In this document: piece by piece, positions 10,101-20,838 of the stretch
How the letters are laid out: each line of letters starts with the position of its first letter
Numbering within the stretch: the stretch's first letter is position 1
Assembly (NCBI RefSeq): GCF_003144245.1
Contig: NW_020289977.1
Coordinates: 744,001-808,000, forward strand
DNA: 64,000 bases
Direction: 5' to 3'
From: Jaminaea rosea
Lineage: Eukaryota; Basidiomycota; Exobasidiomycetes; Microstromatales
Position numbers and translations under genes: made by a program
Notes under the pieces: model-generated
Seen by the model: only the letters and a program-made list of their open reading frames with translations
The model's database searches: none
Told to the model about the DNA's origin: nothing

Positions 10101-11675
10101 CTTGATGCTGTCGATGTCAGGGGAAGACGAGGCGCTGGAGAGGAGAGTCGAGAATTTGGCAGAGAGGGCGGCGCTCTTGGTGGAGTCGTCCTTGCTCACG
10201 AGCCACTGCGACAAAATGTCGTGAAGCTCGGGCGAGACACCACCGGTGCGCACAGCAGACTTGACTGCTCGCTCGAGGGCGTCGCGCTGCTCGAGCTGTC
10301 CCATGACTTGACCGAAGGCATACTCTGGCGAGCGAGCAGCCGGGTGGGGGTCCGTCTCGTCGTGCGGGGAGTTGATGACCGCCAGACGCTCTTTGAAGAC
10401 CTGGTCAAGCATGATCGAATAGGCCTCCTCGTGTTTGGGCGGTGTGACAGGAGCAGTGGTCGCGGGAGCGGGCGCGGCGGTCTTCTTGACCGTGTCACCA
10501 ATCAGCACACCGTGACCAGCCTTCTGCGATGAGAGCGCATTCGAAACGGTCTTTGCTGCGTCGCTGGCGTTGCTGCTGGTGATGTGACCAAGTGATCCGC
10601 TGACAAAGGTGGCGGGAATGCTACGAGAATCGTCTGACTGCAAGGCAGTGGCGACGTCGACGAAAAGGGGCCCGATGCGCGTCGTGCGGCGGGCACTTCG
10701 CTCCAAAGTGATGAGGCGCTTGGCCGACGTGGGGATGACGGAGAGGAGGGAAGTGGCGAGAGAAGGTCGCACGAGACGCACGTCAATAACGGCGAGGCTT
10801 GAGTCTGCCTTGGAAAGAGCCTCTGCACCCGGTCCAAGGACGACTGCCACGTCCGATGCTTGCGAGCTACCGTAGAGGGCAAAGGGCTTGACCTCGCGGC
10901 CTACGAGGTCGGAGACGGCATCATAGGCGGCAGAAAGGTCGGCATCCAAGTCACCGGTCGAAGCGGGCGCCTTGACGTGGGAGGCGCCATTACCGTTTGC
11001 CACTCCATTGCCGTTGGATGCAGCATAGCCATTGCTTCCGTTGACGCCGTTGACGCCGTTGACTCCATTGGGCGCCGTTGACGGGGAAGTGGCCGACGAT
11101 GATGAACTCGCCACAAAAGACTTGAGATCAGCCTCTGTCACCTCGTCCTGGACGGCGTCATTGTCGCCATCGACTGTCTCGAAGTAATGCAGAACCGCCC
11201 TTTTGGTTGTGGCAGCGATGCGTACAGCCAGCAACGCATGGTCGTGGGCCTCAGTGGCGGTTGAAGAGTGTAGGATGATGAGACCCGAAGATCGCAGAGC
11301 GAGTACGTCAGCATGATCACCTGATGTGGCAATGTGAATGACCGAGGCCGTGTTGACCAAAGCAGGGAGGTGTGGCACGAAGCGGGTGAGGAGCGACGTA
11401 TCCGCCGAGGCCAGGAGTGAGACGACACCGGATGCAGCTGCCTTGGAGAGGTTGATCAACTCGGCAGCGGGCTCGTTGTGGAAGGCGACATCGTGAACTG
11501 AAGCGTCTGCTGACTTCGCTGTGAGGGATGCTGAGAAGGGGGAAGCGGGCGACGAAGCTGCCGGGGTCACATTGACAATTGACCTCGACGAGTGCAGCGC
11601 CACCTTTGCTACGGCGGCAGCAGCGGCGGCAGCCATCGTAGCGTGAGAGGGAGGTGGGGTGGTGGTGATGGTCAA
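7128..11675 (-). CDS. MET5: Sulfite reductase (NADPH) beta subunit
   Basis: An intronless 1515-residue hemoprotein subunit of assimilatory sulfite reductase, which reduces sulfite to sulfide with NADPH for cysteine and methionine synthesis. The yeast counterpart (Met5/Ecm17) is 1442 residues. An N-terminal region related to pyruvate:ferredoxin-oxidoreductase folds is followed by a flavodoxin-like domain from about residue 730 (LLILFASDGGNAEKQAK, then STAGQGEAPQNG), and the siroheme/4Fe-4S reductase core follows. Cluster ligands are visible as CX5C at Cys1345/Cys1351 (CVAFPTC) and CX3C at Cys1390/Cys1394 (CANGC). TRQTIQYH and CGDVNRNVMCSPNP are further core motifs. The low-complexity insert around residues 200-235 (repeated NGVNG) is probably disordered. 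The flavoprotein partner (MET10-type) is not in the window. A CACGTG site lies 368 bp upstream. Confidence 0.96.
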   Translation of the reverse strand: MTITTTPPPSHATMAAAAAAAVAKVALHSSRSIVNVTPAASSPASPFSASLTAKSADASVHDVAFHNEPAAELINLSKAAASGVVSLLASADTSLLTRFVPHLPALVNTASVIHIATSGDHADVLALRSSGLIILHSSTATEAHDHALLAVRIAATTKRAVLHYFETVDGDNDAVQDEVTEADLKSFVASSSSSATSPSTAPNGVNGVNGVNGSNGYAASNGNGVANGNGASHVKAPASTGDLDADLSAAYDAVSDLVGREVKPFALYGSSQASDVAVVLGPGAEALSKADSSLAVIDVRLVRPSLATSLLSVIPTSAKRLITLERSARRTTRIGPLFVDVATALQSDDSRSIPATFVSGSLGHITSSNASDAAKTVSNALSSQKAGHGVLIGDTVKKTAAPAPATTAPVTPPKHEEAYSIMLDQVFKERLAVINSPHDETDPHPAARSPEYAFGQVMGQLEQRDALERAVKSAVRTGGVSPELHDILSQWLVSKDDSTKSAALSAKFSTLLSSASSSPDIDSIKSLVSHADNKSRWIVGSDAWAYDAGMGGVHHVLASGRNVNMLIFDTLPYSKRDSIDASKRKKDIGLYAMSYGGAYVASTAVYADYTQVLHALLEADKFDGPSVVLAYVPYRTVDAAAIEVLKETKLAVDSGYWPLYRWDPSAESKGKEVFRLDSTRVREQLREFLDRQNHLSFLANARPELSYDLASSQGTALRERQKSKAKEAYEKMLDNLDGPPLLILFASDGGNAEKQAKKLSARAKARGIAARLLAMDDFPVAEELKDEENVIFLTSTAGQGEAPQNGRLTWKALQAMESGSLSGVKYSVFGMGDSHYWPRPEDAHYYNKPGKDFDLRLEKLGAERVADLGLGDDQDPDGPQTGYKVWEPLVWKAMGVDAIEVKEAEPEPINNEHMKIASNYLRGTIVEGLADKSTGAIAETDQQLTKFHGTYMQYDRDTLDERKAAGLEPAYSFMIRCRIPGGVCTPKQWMQLDDVAEQYGNKTMKITTRQTIQYHCVVKGNLKSAMQGINKACLDTIAACGDVNRNVMCSPNPAISQLHDDVYEFSKSISEYLLPRMNAYHEIWLDKGTDSKNQLLAGGALKDYEPLYGPYYLPRKFKIAIAVPPRNDTDCFAHDIGLIAIAGKDKKLKGFNLSVGGGMGVTHSMKVTYPRAGSVIGFVTCEQTLEACKQVMLIQRDTGNRANRKQARLKYTIDNYWKGPENFRKELERRLGYQLAEPESYKFTTNTDEYGWKKDHRGNWHCTLWLENGRVKDVPGEEFRKGLYELCRRMDAEEWGSKLRMTPNQHIIVADVPADRKQALEEHLRAWNMDQYERLTGVFKSASACVAFPTCGLAMAESERMLGGFAGRVEKLFARWNLQETEVTTRVSGCANGCSRSWLGEIGLVGKAPGTYLLLLGGAHDGSRPSKPYAESVTEDEIIKLLEPVVESYAKHKEEGEPFGDYVTRVGIIRATTEGKRFYEDSLSNGVPEWRNALPVGVDTLPKGKISLPAVATSA

Positions 11676-12304
11676 GGTAGTGGCGGGACGCTGAGATGTG
11701 GTGAAGACAGAGGAGGATCAAGGAAAGAATTCGTCTCGACGAGAAGAAGTCAGGACCACATCTCATCGCTCGGCTTTGCACGATTCGACCGACCGCCGAT
11801 TACACAGCAACACACGATGGCCCCCGCACACAATGCTCGCTCTCACAATCTCGAGAAGTGAGCACGCAATGCTTGGTGCCTTTTCTTAACGCCGCCCCGA
11901 CTTCGACTTCGCACTTGCAGCTCTTGCAGTCGTGCAGCTTGACCTCGCAGCGGCGACTGGCGAATCCCCCTCCGTCGTCTCCGATGGGCGACGGCAAATT
12001 CAAGGCCGACCTGAGCCTTGTCTTAGTCACCCGGGCGCTCAGCACGTGGCTTAAAGAGACTTCCGCGAGAACGATGGGATAAGGAGGGGATAAGCAGCCA
12101 TCACGGCAAAAGGGAGCAACACTAGAGACGAGACGTCAATTTGCAAGAGACTAGAGCAGCGTCAACATAGAGCCAGGCCGAGCTACATGGAAGCTAATAG
12201 GGAGAACAAGAGAGAGAAAAGGGAGTGGCTTCGTAGCCAAGGGCGTGGCGTGCATCAAAGTCGTCTTTGTCGTCAATATTTCTTTGCCCACGCGCCACGC
12301 CATG
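11676..12304. other. Sulfite reductase promoter and 3' flank of Pin4-like gene
   Basis: About 630 bp holding the promoter of the sulfite reductase gene and the 3' end of the upstream RNA-binding protein gene. Apart from the CACGTG box no motif stands out, and the small open frames look like noise. Confidence 0.45.
12043..12048. promoter_or_regulatory. CACGTG E-box upstream of sulfite reductase
   Basis: A palindromic CACGTG lies 368 bp upstream of the sulfite reductase ATG. In yeasts this core is bound by Cbf1, which recruits Met4 to sulfur-assimilation genes. The match is only six bases and lacks the flanking T/A of the best yeast sites (here GCACGTGG), so regulation by a Cbf1 homologue is plausible but unproven. 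Confidence 0.35.
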
Positions 12305-14588
12305 CTACTCCAACGGCTCCCTCGACTGCACGTCTATGCTAGCCAATCTCCCCTCCATATCGGCCCCATACTGTGGCCGCACGTCTGAAGATCCCACTTT
12401 ATCGCTGCTTCCTTCCGTCGATCCCTGTGACGATGATCCCGCGGCCGCTGCTGCATTTGCCGCCATTCGATTGATACGCGGCGCAAAGTTGCGGCTCTCG
12501 GTCGACTGGCCCGGAGTAGGAGGCCCACGTGGTTGGCGAAGGGCGCCATTAGCTCCGCCGCTGATGGTGCTACCACCATTGCCGCCGACTGAAGTAGAAT
12601 ATCCAGTAGACTCGGGCCCGTACGACGTGCCCAACGAAGGGACGGGCGGCACCTCAAATGGCGACGCAAAGAGACTCTGCAATCCTGCCGCACCGCCAAT
12701 TCCTCCTCCTCCACCAGCCGTGCGCCCCTTCGCGGAGGAACTCATTGCCGACGTGGATCCGTACCCTTCCCTCAAATTGCCATTGCTCTTCCTCCCCAAC
12801 GACTGGGTCAGCCCATTGGCCGTCGAGAAGTGAGCAGCCGACCCGTACCCGCCCGATGGCATCGTGGAGATGTCGTACTGCATCTCCCCACGATTGCGCT
12901 TGATGTCCGGTGCAGACTTCTTGCCTCGAAGCATACCTGAGCTTCGCCTGTTGATAGAGGCGAAGGTCCCTGCTCCGCTACCACCAATCCCGCCGCCTGC
13001 CGCCGCCGCTGCTGCGGCAGCTGCTTGGTCTCCAGCTCTCTGTGATCGCCCAATGGTCGACGCCTGCGACCTGAGTGGCCTACTCCCCGCCGAGGGGCTT
13101 CTGACTTCATTCTTCGTCACGATTACGTGTCTTTCTTCCGCCTCGCCCACAGAGTAGTGGTACAGGTTCAGCTTCTGCGCCACTAGATGCACAGTGCGAC
13201 GCTCTTGCGGGGACAAAATGCGGGAGAAGGCCAACTCATCGCGCATACGATCGTCCTTGAATAGGAGGACACGCGAGTAAATCTCCAAGGCTTGCGGATC
13301 GTTGAGGTCGAGCTCTTCGCGCTTTCCTGAAGAGGAAGGAGGGGCATCGCTGGCGCTTGTTGGCGAAGCCCTGTCAGCAGGGACGGGGCTGCGGGAGATG
13401 GGTGGAGAGAGGCGATCCGGCTGTTGCTGCAAGCCATTGCCATATGGGTCGCCGCCACTGGTACTGCCCGCGCCGTACGTGTCGACGCCGAGGGCTGAGC
13501 CTTGGGGTAAGGCTGTCGATGGCGATGGAAGAGGAGGCACAGCGCTAGGGTCCGTTTCTCTCCTGACCCTGTCCTTTTCCATCTGCATGCTTCTCATCCG
13601 CTTCAATGCCTTCTCCTTCTCGATCCTCTCCTTTTCACCTACTTGGAGCACCTTCTTGTACTCCACTCGCAGCTTGCGGCCTGCTACGTCGAAGCCGTTG
13701 AGAGCAGCAACGACAGCGTCCGCCTCCTCTGAAGATCTGAAGTTGGCGAATGCGAGACCGCGGAAAATGCCCTGGTCAAAGTGGTAGTTGAAGGCATACG
13801 GCATAGGGATGCGGAGTTCTTCGATGATCTGCAGAAGCTGCTCCTTTTTGACGCTGAAGGGAATATTCTTGACTACAATTGCCGTCGGAATCACGTCTTC
13901 GTCTGCGAAGCTTGGCTGGCCCTGTCCGGCATAGGCGCCGCTGTCTAGAGGAGCGCCATAGTATCCCTGTGGCCCAGTCTGCGTAGAGCCTGGGGGTGGA
14001 GTGACAAGGGTGGCATGCGGGGAGAGCGGGGAAGAGAGGGAGGCCTTTGGGTACGCAAGAGGGTCAGCAGTAGTTGCAGAGGGATGGACTGAATCAGCGG
14101 CAACTCACATTGCCTCCGACATGCGGGCTCAGCGACGAGTCCCACTGATATGCGCCGTTCCTAGCAGCCTGCCTGGGGCGGCCGCTTCCAAACGAGCCCA
14201 TGTTACTGGGTATGATGCCAGATCCACCAAATGCATTGTAGCCTGCAGGAATGCTGCTCGATGGAGCACCAGTCGCATTGCCGTAGTATTGCTGCTGTTG
14301 AGCCTGAAGCTGCTGCTGTTGGTACTGATGCTGTTGCTGCTGCGGCGGCGGCGGATGGTACCCCATAGCACTGCTAGGAGGAAGGGGTAGATGGCCATAT
14401 CCGGTGGGCGTCTGCTCGCTAGAAGGTGGGCCAGTGTTGAAAAAGCGCTCGAATCGTGCTGAAGCAGATTGAGGCTGATAGTAGGAAGTAGTGGAGTCCG
14501 CGGCGGCGTCTGCTCCTGCTCCCCCAGCGCCAAAGGACATGGCATTGAAGCGCTGCTCTAGAGCTGCCTGACGCTCGTCACCGGACAT
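12305..14588 (-). CDS. RRM and R3H RNA-binding protein, Pin4/Cip1-like
   Basis: Two exons, 14109-14588 and 12305-14044, with a 64-bp intron (GTGAGT donor, CTGAC branch, AAAG acceptor) joined in phase 0, giving 739 residues. The N-terminus is Gln/Pro-rich (QQQQHQYQQQQLQAQQQQ), encoded by CAG-type repeats. An RRM follows at about residues 213-295 with RNP-like IVVKNIPF and GLAFANFR. An R3H domain lies at about 405-475 (YSRVLLFKDD ... RTVHLVAQKLNLYHYSV). The last 230 residues are Gly/Ser-rich and disordered. The RRM plus R3H order matches yeast Pin4 and fission yeast Cip1/Cip2, which act in stress response and mRNA control. A cytoplasmic mRNA-binding role is therefore inferred. Confidence 0.88.
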
Positions 14589-15510
14589 GATGGCGGAGAG
14601 ATGCTGAGTGGTGGGTCGGAGGGCGTGTCGCGGAAGACTGCAGCTGGAAAGAGCGCCAAGGCCAACGCGAAAGTGATGAGAGGTAGAGTGATGCTTGTCA
14701 AGAACTTGGTCTTCGTTGATGTGATGAGGCTGGTCTGTGGCAGATAGCGCGTGCGTGTCCTATCCTAGCAGTCTTCAATGTCGAGCTGGCTATGTCGTTG
14801 CTATCGTCCGGTCGTCTGGTCGTCGCTGCGCTGCGCTGCTATGGAAGTCGTAGAGTCGTAGGAAGCGTAACGATGACGGGACAGATGATTTTTGCGGGGC
14901 CTGGCAGACTCCGAGACGCCTGTTCTCGAGCCTTGATGATGCGACGGATCGATGAGTGATCGATCGATGGGTCAATGATGAGGCGTGAGGGCGTAACGAG
15001 ACGAAACGGGTGAAGCACAGCAATGGGAGCAAAGGGTTGGAAGGGCAAGATGGAGGTGCGAGGGGTCGAGTAGAATTGCTTGCTGCCTGCCCGCCCCCTC
15101 GTTTCCCTCGCGGCGCGCCGCCTGCTTTCTCGCCTCCCGCACGACCTGACTCGCTGCTCATTCTCTTCCGGCGGGCGGCCAGCCAGCAAAGAGGGCGGCC
15201 TACAGAGGATACCGTGGGAGCGTGTCCAACGAAGCGTGACGACTACGAAGACGAGCACAGTAGTCACAAGCAACAATCACCAGCTCATCCATCGCAAGCA
15301 CAAACATCTCGCTTCGCTGTATGATTTGCAAGGCACCGCCGCTGAGATGGTGACATGATTTAATGAGCCAAGACAGGGGCATAATGGGAAAGCGCCAACG
15401 ACGACAAAGGGCGCACGAAAGAATTGGAGGTGCGAGGTGGTGGTGCGAGGAAAGTAGAAAACACCCGATTGTCGAAGTCGTCCACTCAATATGGTTGCTG
15501 CTCTGCCAGT
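14589..15510. other. Intergenic region upstream of Pin4-like gene
   Basis: About 0.9 kb holding the promoter of the Pin4-like gene (minus strand, reading away from here) and the 3' flank of the NAC alpha gene. It includes a tetrad of short GATCGAT-like repeats near 14945-14970 and CT-rich stretches. No gene is supported. Confidence 0.45.
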
Positions 15511-16520
15511 TTACGAAGCGCTCATGATGGCGTTGATGACTGCGAAGAGGCGGGGTGAATAAACGGGTCAGCTTTGGTTGAAAGAGGCGACGCTAGACCG
15601 AGGTGACTCACGGTCACCGTTGCTCTCCTTGAGAGCCTTGACGGCCTTGCGTCGCGAGCACGAGACCTGATGGCGAGGGTGCAAGGGGGTATGAGCACAA
15701 GCTTCTTCGAAGCAGTATGGACCTTGGCCCTTCACCGACTCACCTGCTGCATAACGAGCTCAATGTCCTTGGCGTCGACGCCCTCCTCATCAATCGGCTC
15801 GCTATCGTCTTCCTCCTCTTCCTCCTTCTTCTTGCCAGCGCCAGTCTGGTTCTCAGCACCGCTGCCGACGGACTGGGCAAATTGCTCGCTGAGCATGCGC
15901 TCCTGAGCCTCCTGTTGGGCCATCTGGCTCTGGGCAGCCTGAGCCTGAGCAGCCTGCGAGTTGTCCTCGGGCTTGGCCTCGCCGAAGACGATGTAGCAGT
16001 CCGAGTGAGACGACTTGTAGACCTCAGGGTTCTGCACGACGTAGAGGTGCTGCGAATGCGGAGAGTGCGATAGGTTCAGACGTGAGTCCGCTGGACGTAG
16101 CTAAAGTGGCATTGCCTGCAAGCCCTTGGACCAAAGGGCGGTGAGGGCGACCATTGCGCCCATTGCAAGTGCCAAACAATCTCCCATCTCGCCATCTCGC
16201 TGCCAATACTCACACCACGGGGACGCTTCATGGTAACGCGGGTGATGCCGCTGACACGCTTGAGGCCGATGTTCTGGAGCGACTTCCTGCTCTTCCTCTC
16301 GGAGCGGTTCTGGACCGAGGCCGGGATGGCGACGTCTGCTCCCTCTGCGGCGGGTGCCTCAGAGTCGGATCCATTGTTGACCTGGATCTGTTGGTGTGGG
16401 TGGAGCAACCAAGGCAACAAGAAGGGTCAGCCCAGTCGGACAAGAAGCGCTCGCTCAGCATCTCGTCCGCGTACTCACGTCCTGAACATCGTCGGTGATC
16501 TCCTCGATGGACGCAGACAT
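15511..16520 (-). CDS. EGD2: Nascent polypeptide-associated complex alpha subunit
   Basis: Five exons: 16479-16520, 16214-16387, 15744-16049, 15612-15666 and 15511-15539. All introns are GT-AG, 72-164 bp, and the frame holds across them, giving 201 residues. NAC alpha binds the ribosome exit site with the beta subunit and shields nascent chains. The NAC domain is clear ([20 protein letters not shown], then [20 protein letters not shown]). The C-terminal UBA domain ([19 protein letters not shown] ... [13 protein letters not shown]) is split over three exons and ends in a 29-nt last exon. The gene is divergent from the acyl-CoA synthetase gene. Intron density is far above that of the neighbouring long genes. 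Confidence 0.95.
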
Positions 16521-16927
16521 GATGCGAGGTGGGGAAAAGGGGTTGGAGAGAAATGGGTCTTGGGGGAGCTGAGATGGACCTTTTAGCTGCGATTGACGAT
16601 CGATGCTGAGGAAGAAGTGCCGCCTAATCGCCTTGTGAGCTGCCCTGGCCCGCTCGCCGCTCGCCGCCCTCCGCTCTGCCCTGCCCTGCCCTGCAAGAGC
16701 GCGCGGGCGTCGACGACCACAACTACCACGTGGCGTACGTCTCCGCGATTGATAGTCCGGCTTCGGCTTGGCGATGGATCAAGCCGAGAGTGGCTGGACG
16801 AGCCGGTGGGACGAGGCAGCCGCCATTTGAATGGCAACGAACGTCGGTGTGGGCACTTTGATTCCTCACCAACACCTCCGCACTCCTCATCCAACAGAAC
16901 GACACTCGAGTCACAACTGCCCACACG
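16521..16927. promoter_or_regulatory. Divergent promoter, EGD2 / acyl-CoA synthetase
   Basis: A 407-bp shared upstream region between two divergent genes. It contains a CACGTG palindrome at 16727-16732 roughly midway between the two start codons. Function of that box is inferred from its position only. Confidence 0.4.
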
Positions 16928-19203
16928 ATGAGCGCAAGCCCTGCCCCTAGAGAAGACTGGATTCCAGCTGCCCCCGAGTCGTGAGCATCACCACAAAGGC
17001 GCATATACTCAGTCTCGGCGGGCGAGGCGCAGCTCCAAGCTCGAGCGATAACATCAGTAGCTGATCATCCCTCATCGCACCGTCGTCACAGATTCAACCT
17101 CAAGCAGCAATCAGTCGCCGTTCCCGGATCGGAAAAGGAGGGATTCACTCCCATTTACCGCAACGCAGCCGTCCCTGAGCTCTCCACCCGCGAGACCTAC
17201 TACGATGTCTTCAACATCGGACGCGAAAAGGCACACAACAAACATTGTCTCGGATGGCGCCCCTTTGACTTTGCCACTGGTACCTTCCTGACAAAGTACG
17301 TCTGGCTCACCTACGATGAGGTTGAAGAGCAGAGGACAGCCGTCGCCTCCGGTCTTGCCCACCTCGCCGCATCTGGCAAGCTGGGCCAAGGCCTGCCAAA
17401 GACCAAGTGGACCGTAGGCATCTGGTGCCAGAACCGACCAGAGTGGCAGATCATCGACTTTGCAAACGCAGCCCATAATCGCCAGACTGTAGGTCTGTAC
17501 GACACTTACGATGACGATTCGGCCCTGTACGTCCTCAACCACTCCGAGGCAAAGGTTTGCTTCACTACCACTTCACATATCTCGACTCTGCTTGGCTCGT
17601 CCGACAAGCTCCCCCACCTCCGTGCCATTGTACTCCTCGACCTATTGCGAACCGAGAACTTGCCGCAGGGTGAGCTCAGCAGGCAGCAGCTTGCGCGTCA
17701 ATGGGCTGCACAAAAGGGAATCGAGGTCCTCAGCTTCTCGGATGTCCTTCAGCTAGGCCGATCCAACCCGACAGCTCACGAGCCTCCCAAGGACAACAGC
17801 GAAATCAGTGGCTACTGCTACACTTCGGGCACCACTGGCAGGCCCAAGGCCGCCCTCGTCGCCCACCATCAGCTGGCACTCGCTTCTGGCTGCACACCCC
17901 TCACCGGCTTTGCAGCGGATGACGACGAGACGATGATCAGTTACCTCCCCTTGGCACACATCTTTGGCCGCTTCCTCGAGGCTTGCATGTTCCGTCGCGG
18001 CGCCAGGATCGTGAGTAAGCCACTTCAGCCAGCTGCAAGCTTCAATCTGACCGTTTTCCCCCTCTCATTCTCGCGCAGGGCTACTTCGGAGGCGATGTCG
18101 CCAAGCTCGTTGAGGACGCCCAGGTCCTCCAGCCCACCCTCTTCCCGGGCGTTCCTCGCGTCTTCAACCGCATCGCTGCGCAGATCCAATTCCAGGTGGA
18201 CGGGCCAGGCCTCAAGGGCAAGCTGCTCCGCACAGCCGTCAATGCCAAGATTGCCAACCACGATGAGGATGCCTCGGTCACGCACGCGCTGTGGGACCGC
18301 GTCGTCTTCAAGAAGGTGCAGGCCATTCTCGGCGGCAAAGTCAAGTCGATGGTCAGCGGCTCTGCTCCCATTCGCCCCGAGGTGATCCGTTTGCTGCGCG
18401 TCTGCTTCGCTTGCGACTTCCGTGAAGGGTACGGTCAGACGGAGAACACGGGCTGCTGTCTCATCATGATGCCAGGTGACAAGAGCCTTGGATCATGCGG
18501 TGCTCCTCAGCCTGGCTGTGAGGTCCGACTCAAGGATGTGCCTGAGCTTGGGTACCGTTCAACGGACAAGCCCTGGCCCCGAGGTGAGCTTCTCAGTCGT
18601 GGTCAGACTACCTTCCCCGGCTACTACAAGGACCCTGAAAAGACCAAGGAGACAATCGACGAGGACGGCTGGCTCCACTCGGGCGATGTTGCTGCCTTTG
18701 ACGACCTGAGCCGATTCCGTATCATCGACCGAGTCAAGAACCTGGTCAAGCTCGCGCAGGGAGAGTACGTCGCCATCGAGAACGTTGAGCAGACTCTCAG
18801 CTCCAACAAGTTCACGGCTCAGACCTGGCTCTATGGCGATTCGCTGCAGGCTCATCTCGTTGCCGTTGCCGTGGTCGACCCAGAGACCTTTGCTCCCCTT
18901 GCTTCTAGCGTGACGGGCAAGCAGCTCACCTCGTCCGACCTCAAGGGCCTCGAGGAGGTGTGCAGCGACGAGAAGGTGGTCAAGGCCGTGCTCGACGAGT
19001 ACACGCGCATCGCAAGGCAGCGCAAGCTTGCTGGCTTCGAGTACATCAAGAATGTCAAGCTGCGCGTCGAGCCCTTCACGGTGGAGAATGGTTTGATCAC
19101 TCCGACGTTCAAGATGAAGAGGCCAGAGGCGAAGAAGATTCTTGCAAAGGACCTCGAGGAGCTCTACGCCAAGGAGCCGGCGAACACGTCGTCGAAGCTT
19201 TAA
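16928..19203 (+). CDS. Long-chain acyl-CoA synthetase, peroxisomal (Faa2-like)
   Basis: Three exons, 16928-16980, 17092-18010 and 18079-19203, give 698 residues, close to yeast Faa proteins. The enzyme activates fatty acids to acyl-CoA with ATP. The AMP-binding P-loop is YTSGTTGRPK. Further family motifs are SYLPLAHIFGR, GYGQTENTG and the hinge DGWLHSGDV with RIIDRVKNLVKLAQGEYV. The protein ends in NTSSKL, a canonical PTS1 tripeptide (SKL). Peroxisomal import is therefore expected and the role is probably feeding fatty acids to beta-oxidation, as for yeast Faa2. The first exon carries only 53 nt. The 3' end converges on the alpha-ligase gene with a 109-bp gap. Confidence 0.93.
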
Positions 19204-19312
19204 GATTGGAAAAGGATCCACTTCGCAATCTCGCTCATTCCCTTCTTCTGCGACTACCCCTTCCCCTACTAAACACGCGTTTCCATCATGTATGCTTTCT
19301 CACGATGCAGAT

Positions 19313-20615
19313 TCACGAAGACATCAAACTTTCCGCCAGCCCCAATGTAAGCACGTCTGCCAAGCCGAAGCCGCTCCCTCCCTTGTCCCCATTGTCCCCC
19401 TCGATCAAGCCCCGTCTCTTCATCTCTCCCACAATCGCCGGCCCCGTATCCGCAATGGTGTCTACCACCTTGATCCCCACCTCCTTCCACGCCTCGCGCT
19501 TCTGCTCCGCCGAGTTGATCCCATCACGCCACACGGCACCGGAGTGGCCGAATGTCTGACCCGGAGGCACATTGCGGCCAGAGATGAAGCCCACGATAGG
19601 CTTTATCGGCTCGCCCGTCTCGGCGTTGAGGTAGCCGTTGCTGTGGAGGAGGTCGATGGCTTCTTCCTCCATGACCCCTCCCACTTCGCCTACCAGTATG
19701 ATCCCCTTTGTGCTCTCGTCATTCATGAAGAATTCGAGGGCTTCGGCTGTGCGTGTGCCCGGGTAGAAGTCCCCGCCGAGACCAAAGATGTAGGACTGGC
19801 CGGTCGATTTGCACGAGGCTGCGGCCTCGTAGGAGAGGGTGCCGGATCGGGCGGCGATGCCTGGGCACAGGATGGCAGGGATTGAGTTAATCATCGAAGG
19901 GAGCAGGAGTGAAGACATGGACAGGTGGTTCGAGCGCTCACCTATCGGTCCTGGCGCTGCGACTATACTGGGCGAAATCCCGAGCCTACATCCGGCCGGG
20001 TTGACTAGTCCTGGGCTGTTCGCTCCAACCAGACGCGATTTGTCCTGTGAATGTAGAGCGGACATGACCTTGATCTGATCATGCACCGGTATTCCTTCCG
20101 CCACGCTTACGATGAGGGGCACCTCGTTCTCTATGGCGTCGATTATTGCGTCTGCCGCGAGGAGTGGAGGGACGAAGACTGCGGTAGCATGTGGCTTCAC
20201 ATGCTTGACGGCCTGTGAGCAAAAGGGACTGGTAAGTGCTGATGCCCTACCAATCAATGATCTAGAGTGACGCTCTGGCGCACCTCTTTCACGCTATCAA
20301 AGACGGGCCGTTCCAGATGTGTTCTTCCCCCCTTGCCTGGGCTGACCCCGCCGACGATGTTGGTGCCCATGTCCAGGGAGAGCTTGGAGTGGAAGGTGCT
20401 CTGCCGTTTGCTCGCGAGGTCAGCGTGGCCAAACTCTTGCTTGCCTCGCCAAATGAAAAGCAGGGTCCGCCCGCACTCACGCTCTTTCCCGTAAATCCCT
20501 GCACAATACATGGTGTAGACGCATCGACCTTGAGATTGCCAATCGTACGTGCGTAGGAAGTCTTGAAGAGACGAGCGCCGTCGGCAGCTGTTTTCAAGGC
20601 TCCCTTGGATGCCAT
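19313..20615 (-). CDS. Succinyl-CoA ligase alpha-subunit-like protein
   Basis: Four exons, 20481-20615, 20284-20400, 19942-20212 and 19313-19860, keep frame and give 356 residues (yeast Lsc1 is 329). One donor is GTGCGC. The CoA-binding Rossmann half ([29 protein letters not shown]) and the ligase half ([17 protein letters not shown]) are both present, and the phosphorylated histidine is retained at about residue 280. It differs from standard mitochondrial alpha subunits: GANSPG stands for the usual GPNCPG, AARSGTL for VSRSGTL, and there is a 20-residue Gly-rich C-terminal extension. The N-terminus is basic and hydroxylated, compatible with mitochondrial import. It lies head-to-head with a beta-like gene. 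It may be a paralogue rather than the main TCA-cycle subunit. Confidence 0.85.
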
Positions 20616-20838
20616 CGTCAGTCCCTTAGGCCATGCACGCGGCGGAACGCTTTGCGTCTCGCTAGGATGTGGTGAGTTGGAAGCGTTGATCGATTGCCTT
20701 CCCACGACTTGAATCGTGACAGGACTCCACCTCCGATTCAATCGCCGGCATTGCCGTGTCGTTGATCCGTGCGTTTTCCCCGCACTCGCTCTTCTTGACC
20801 ATTAATCCCTAGCCAACATTCCGCGTAGTACCGCTAGC
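20616..20838. promoter_or_regulatory. Divergent promoter of the alpha/beta ligase-like pair
   Basis: Only 223 bp separate the two start codons of the divergent alpha-like and beta-like genes. Shared control, and so matched expression of two partner subunits, is the simple reading. No specific factor site was recognised. Confidence 0.5.
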
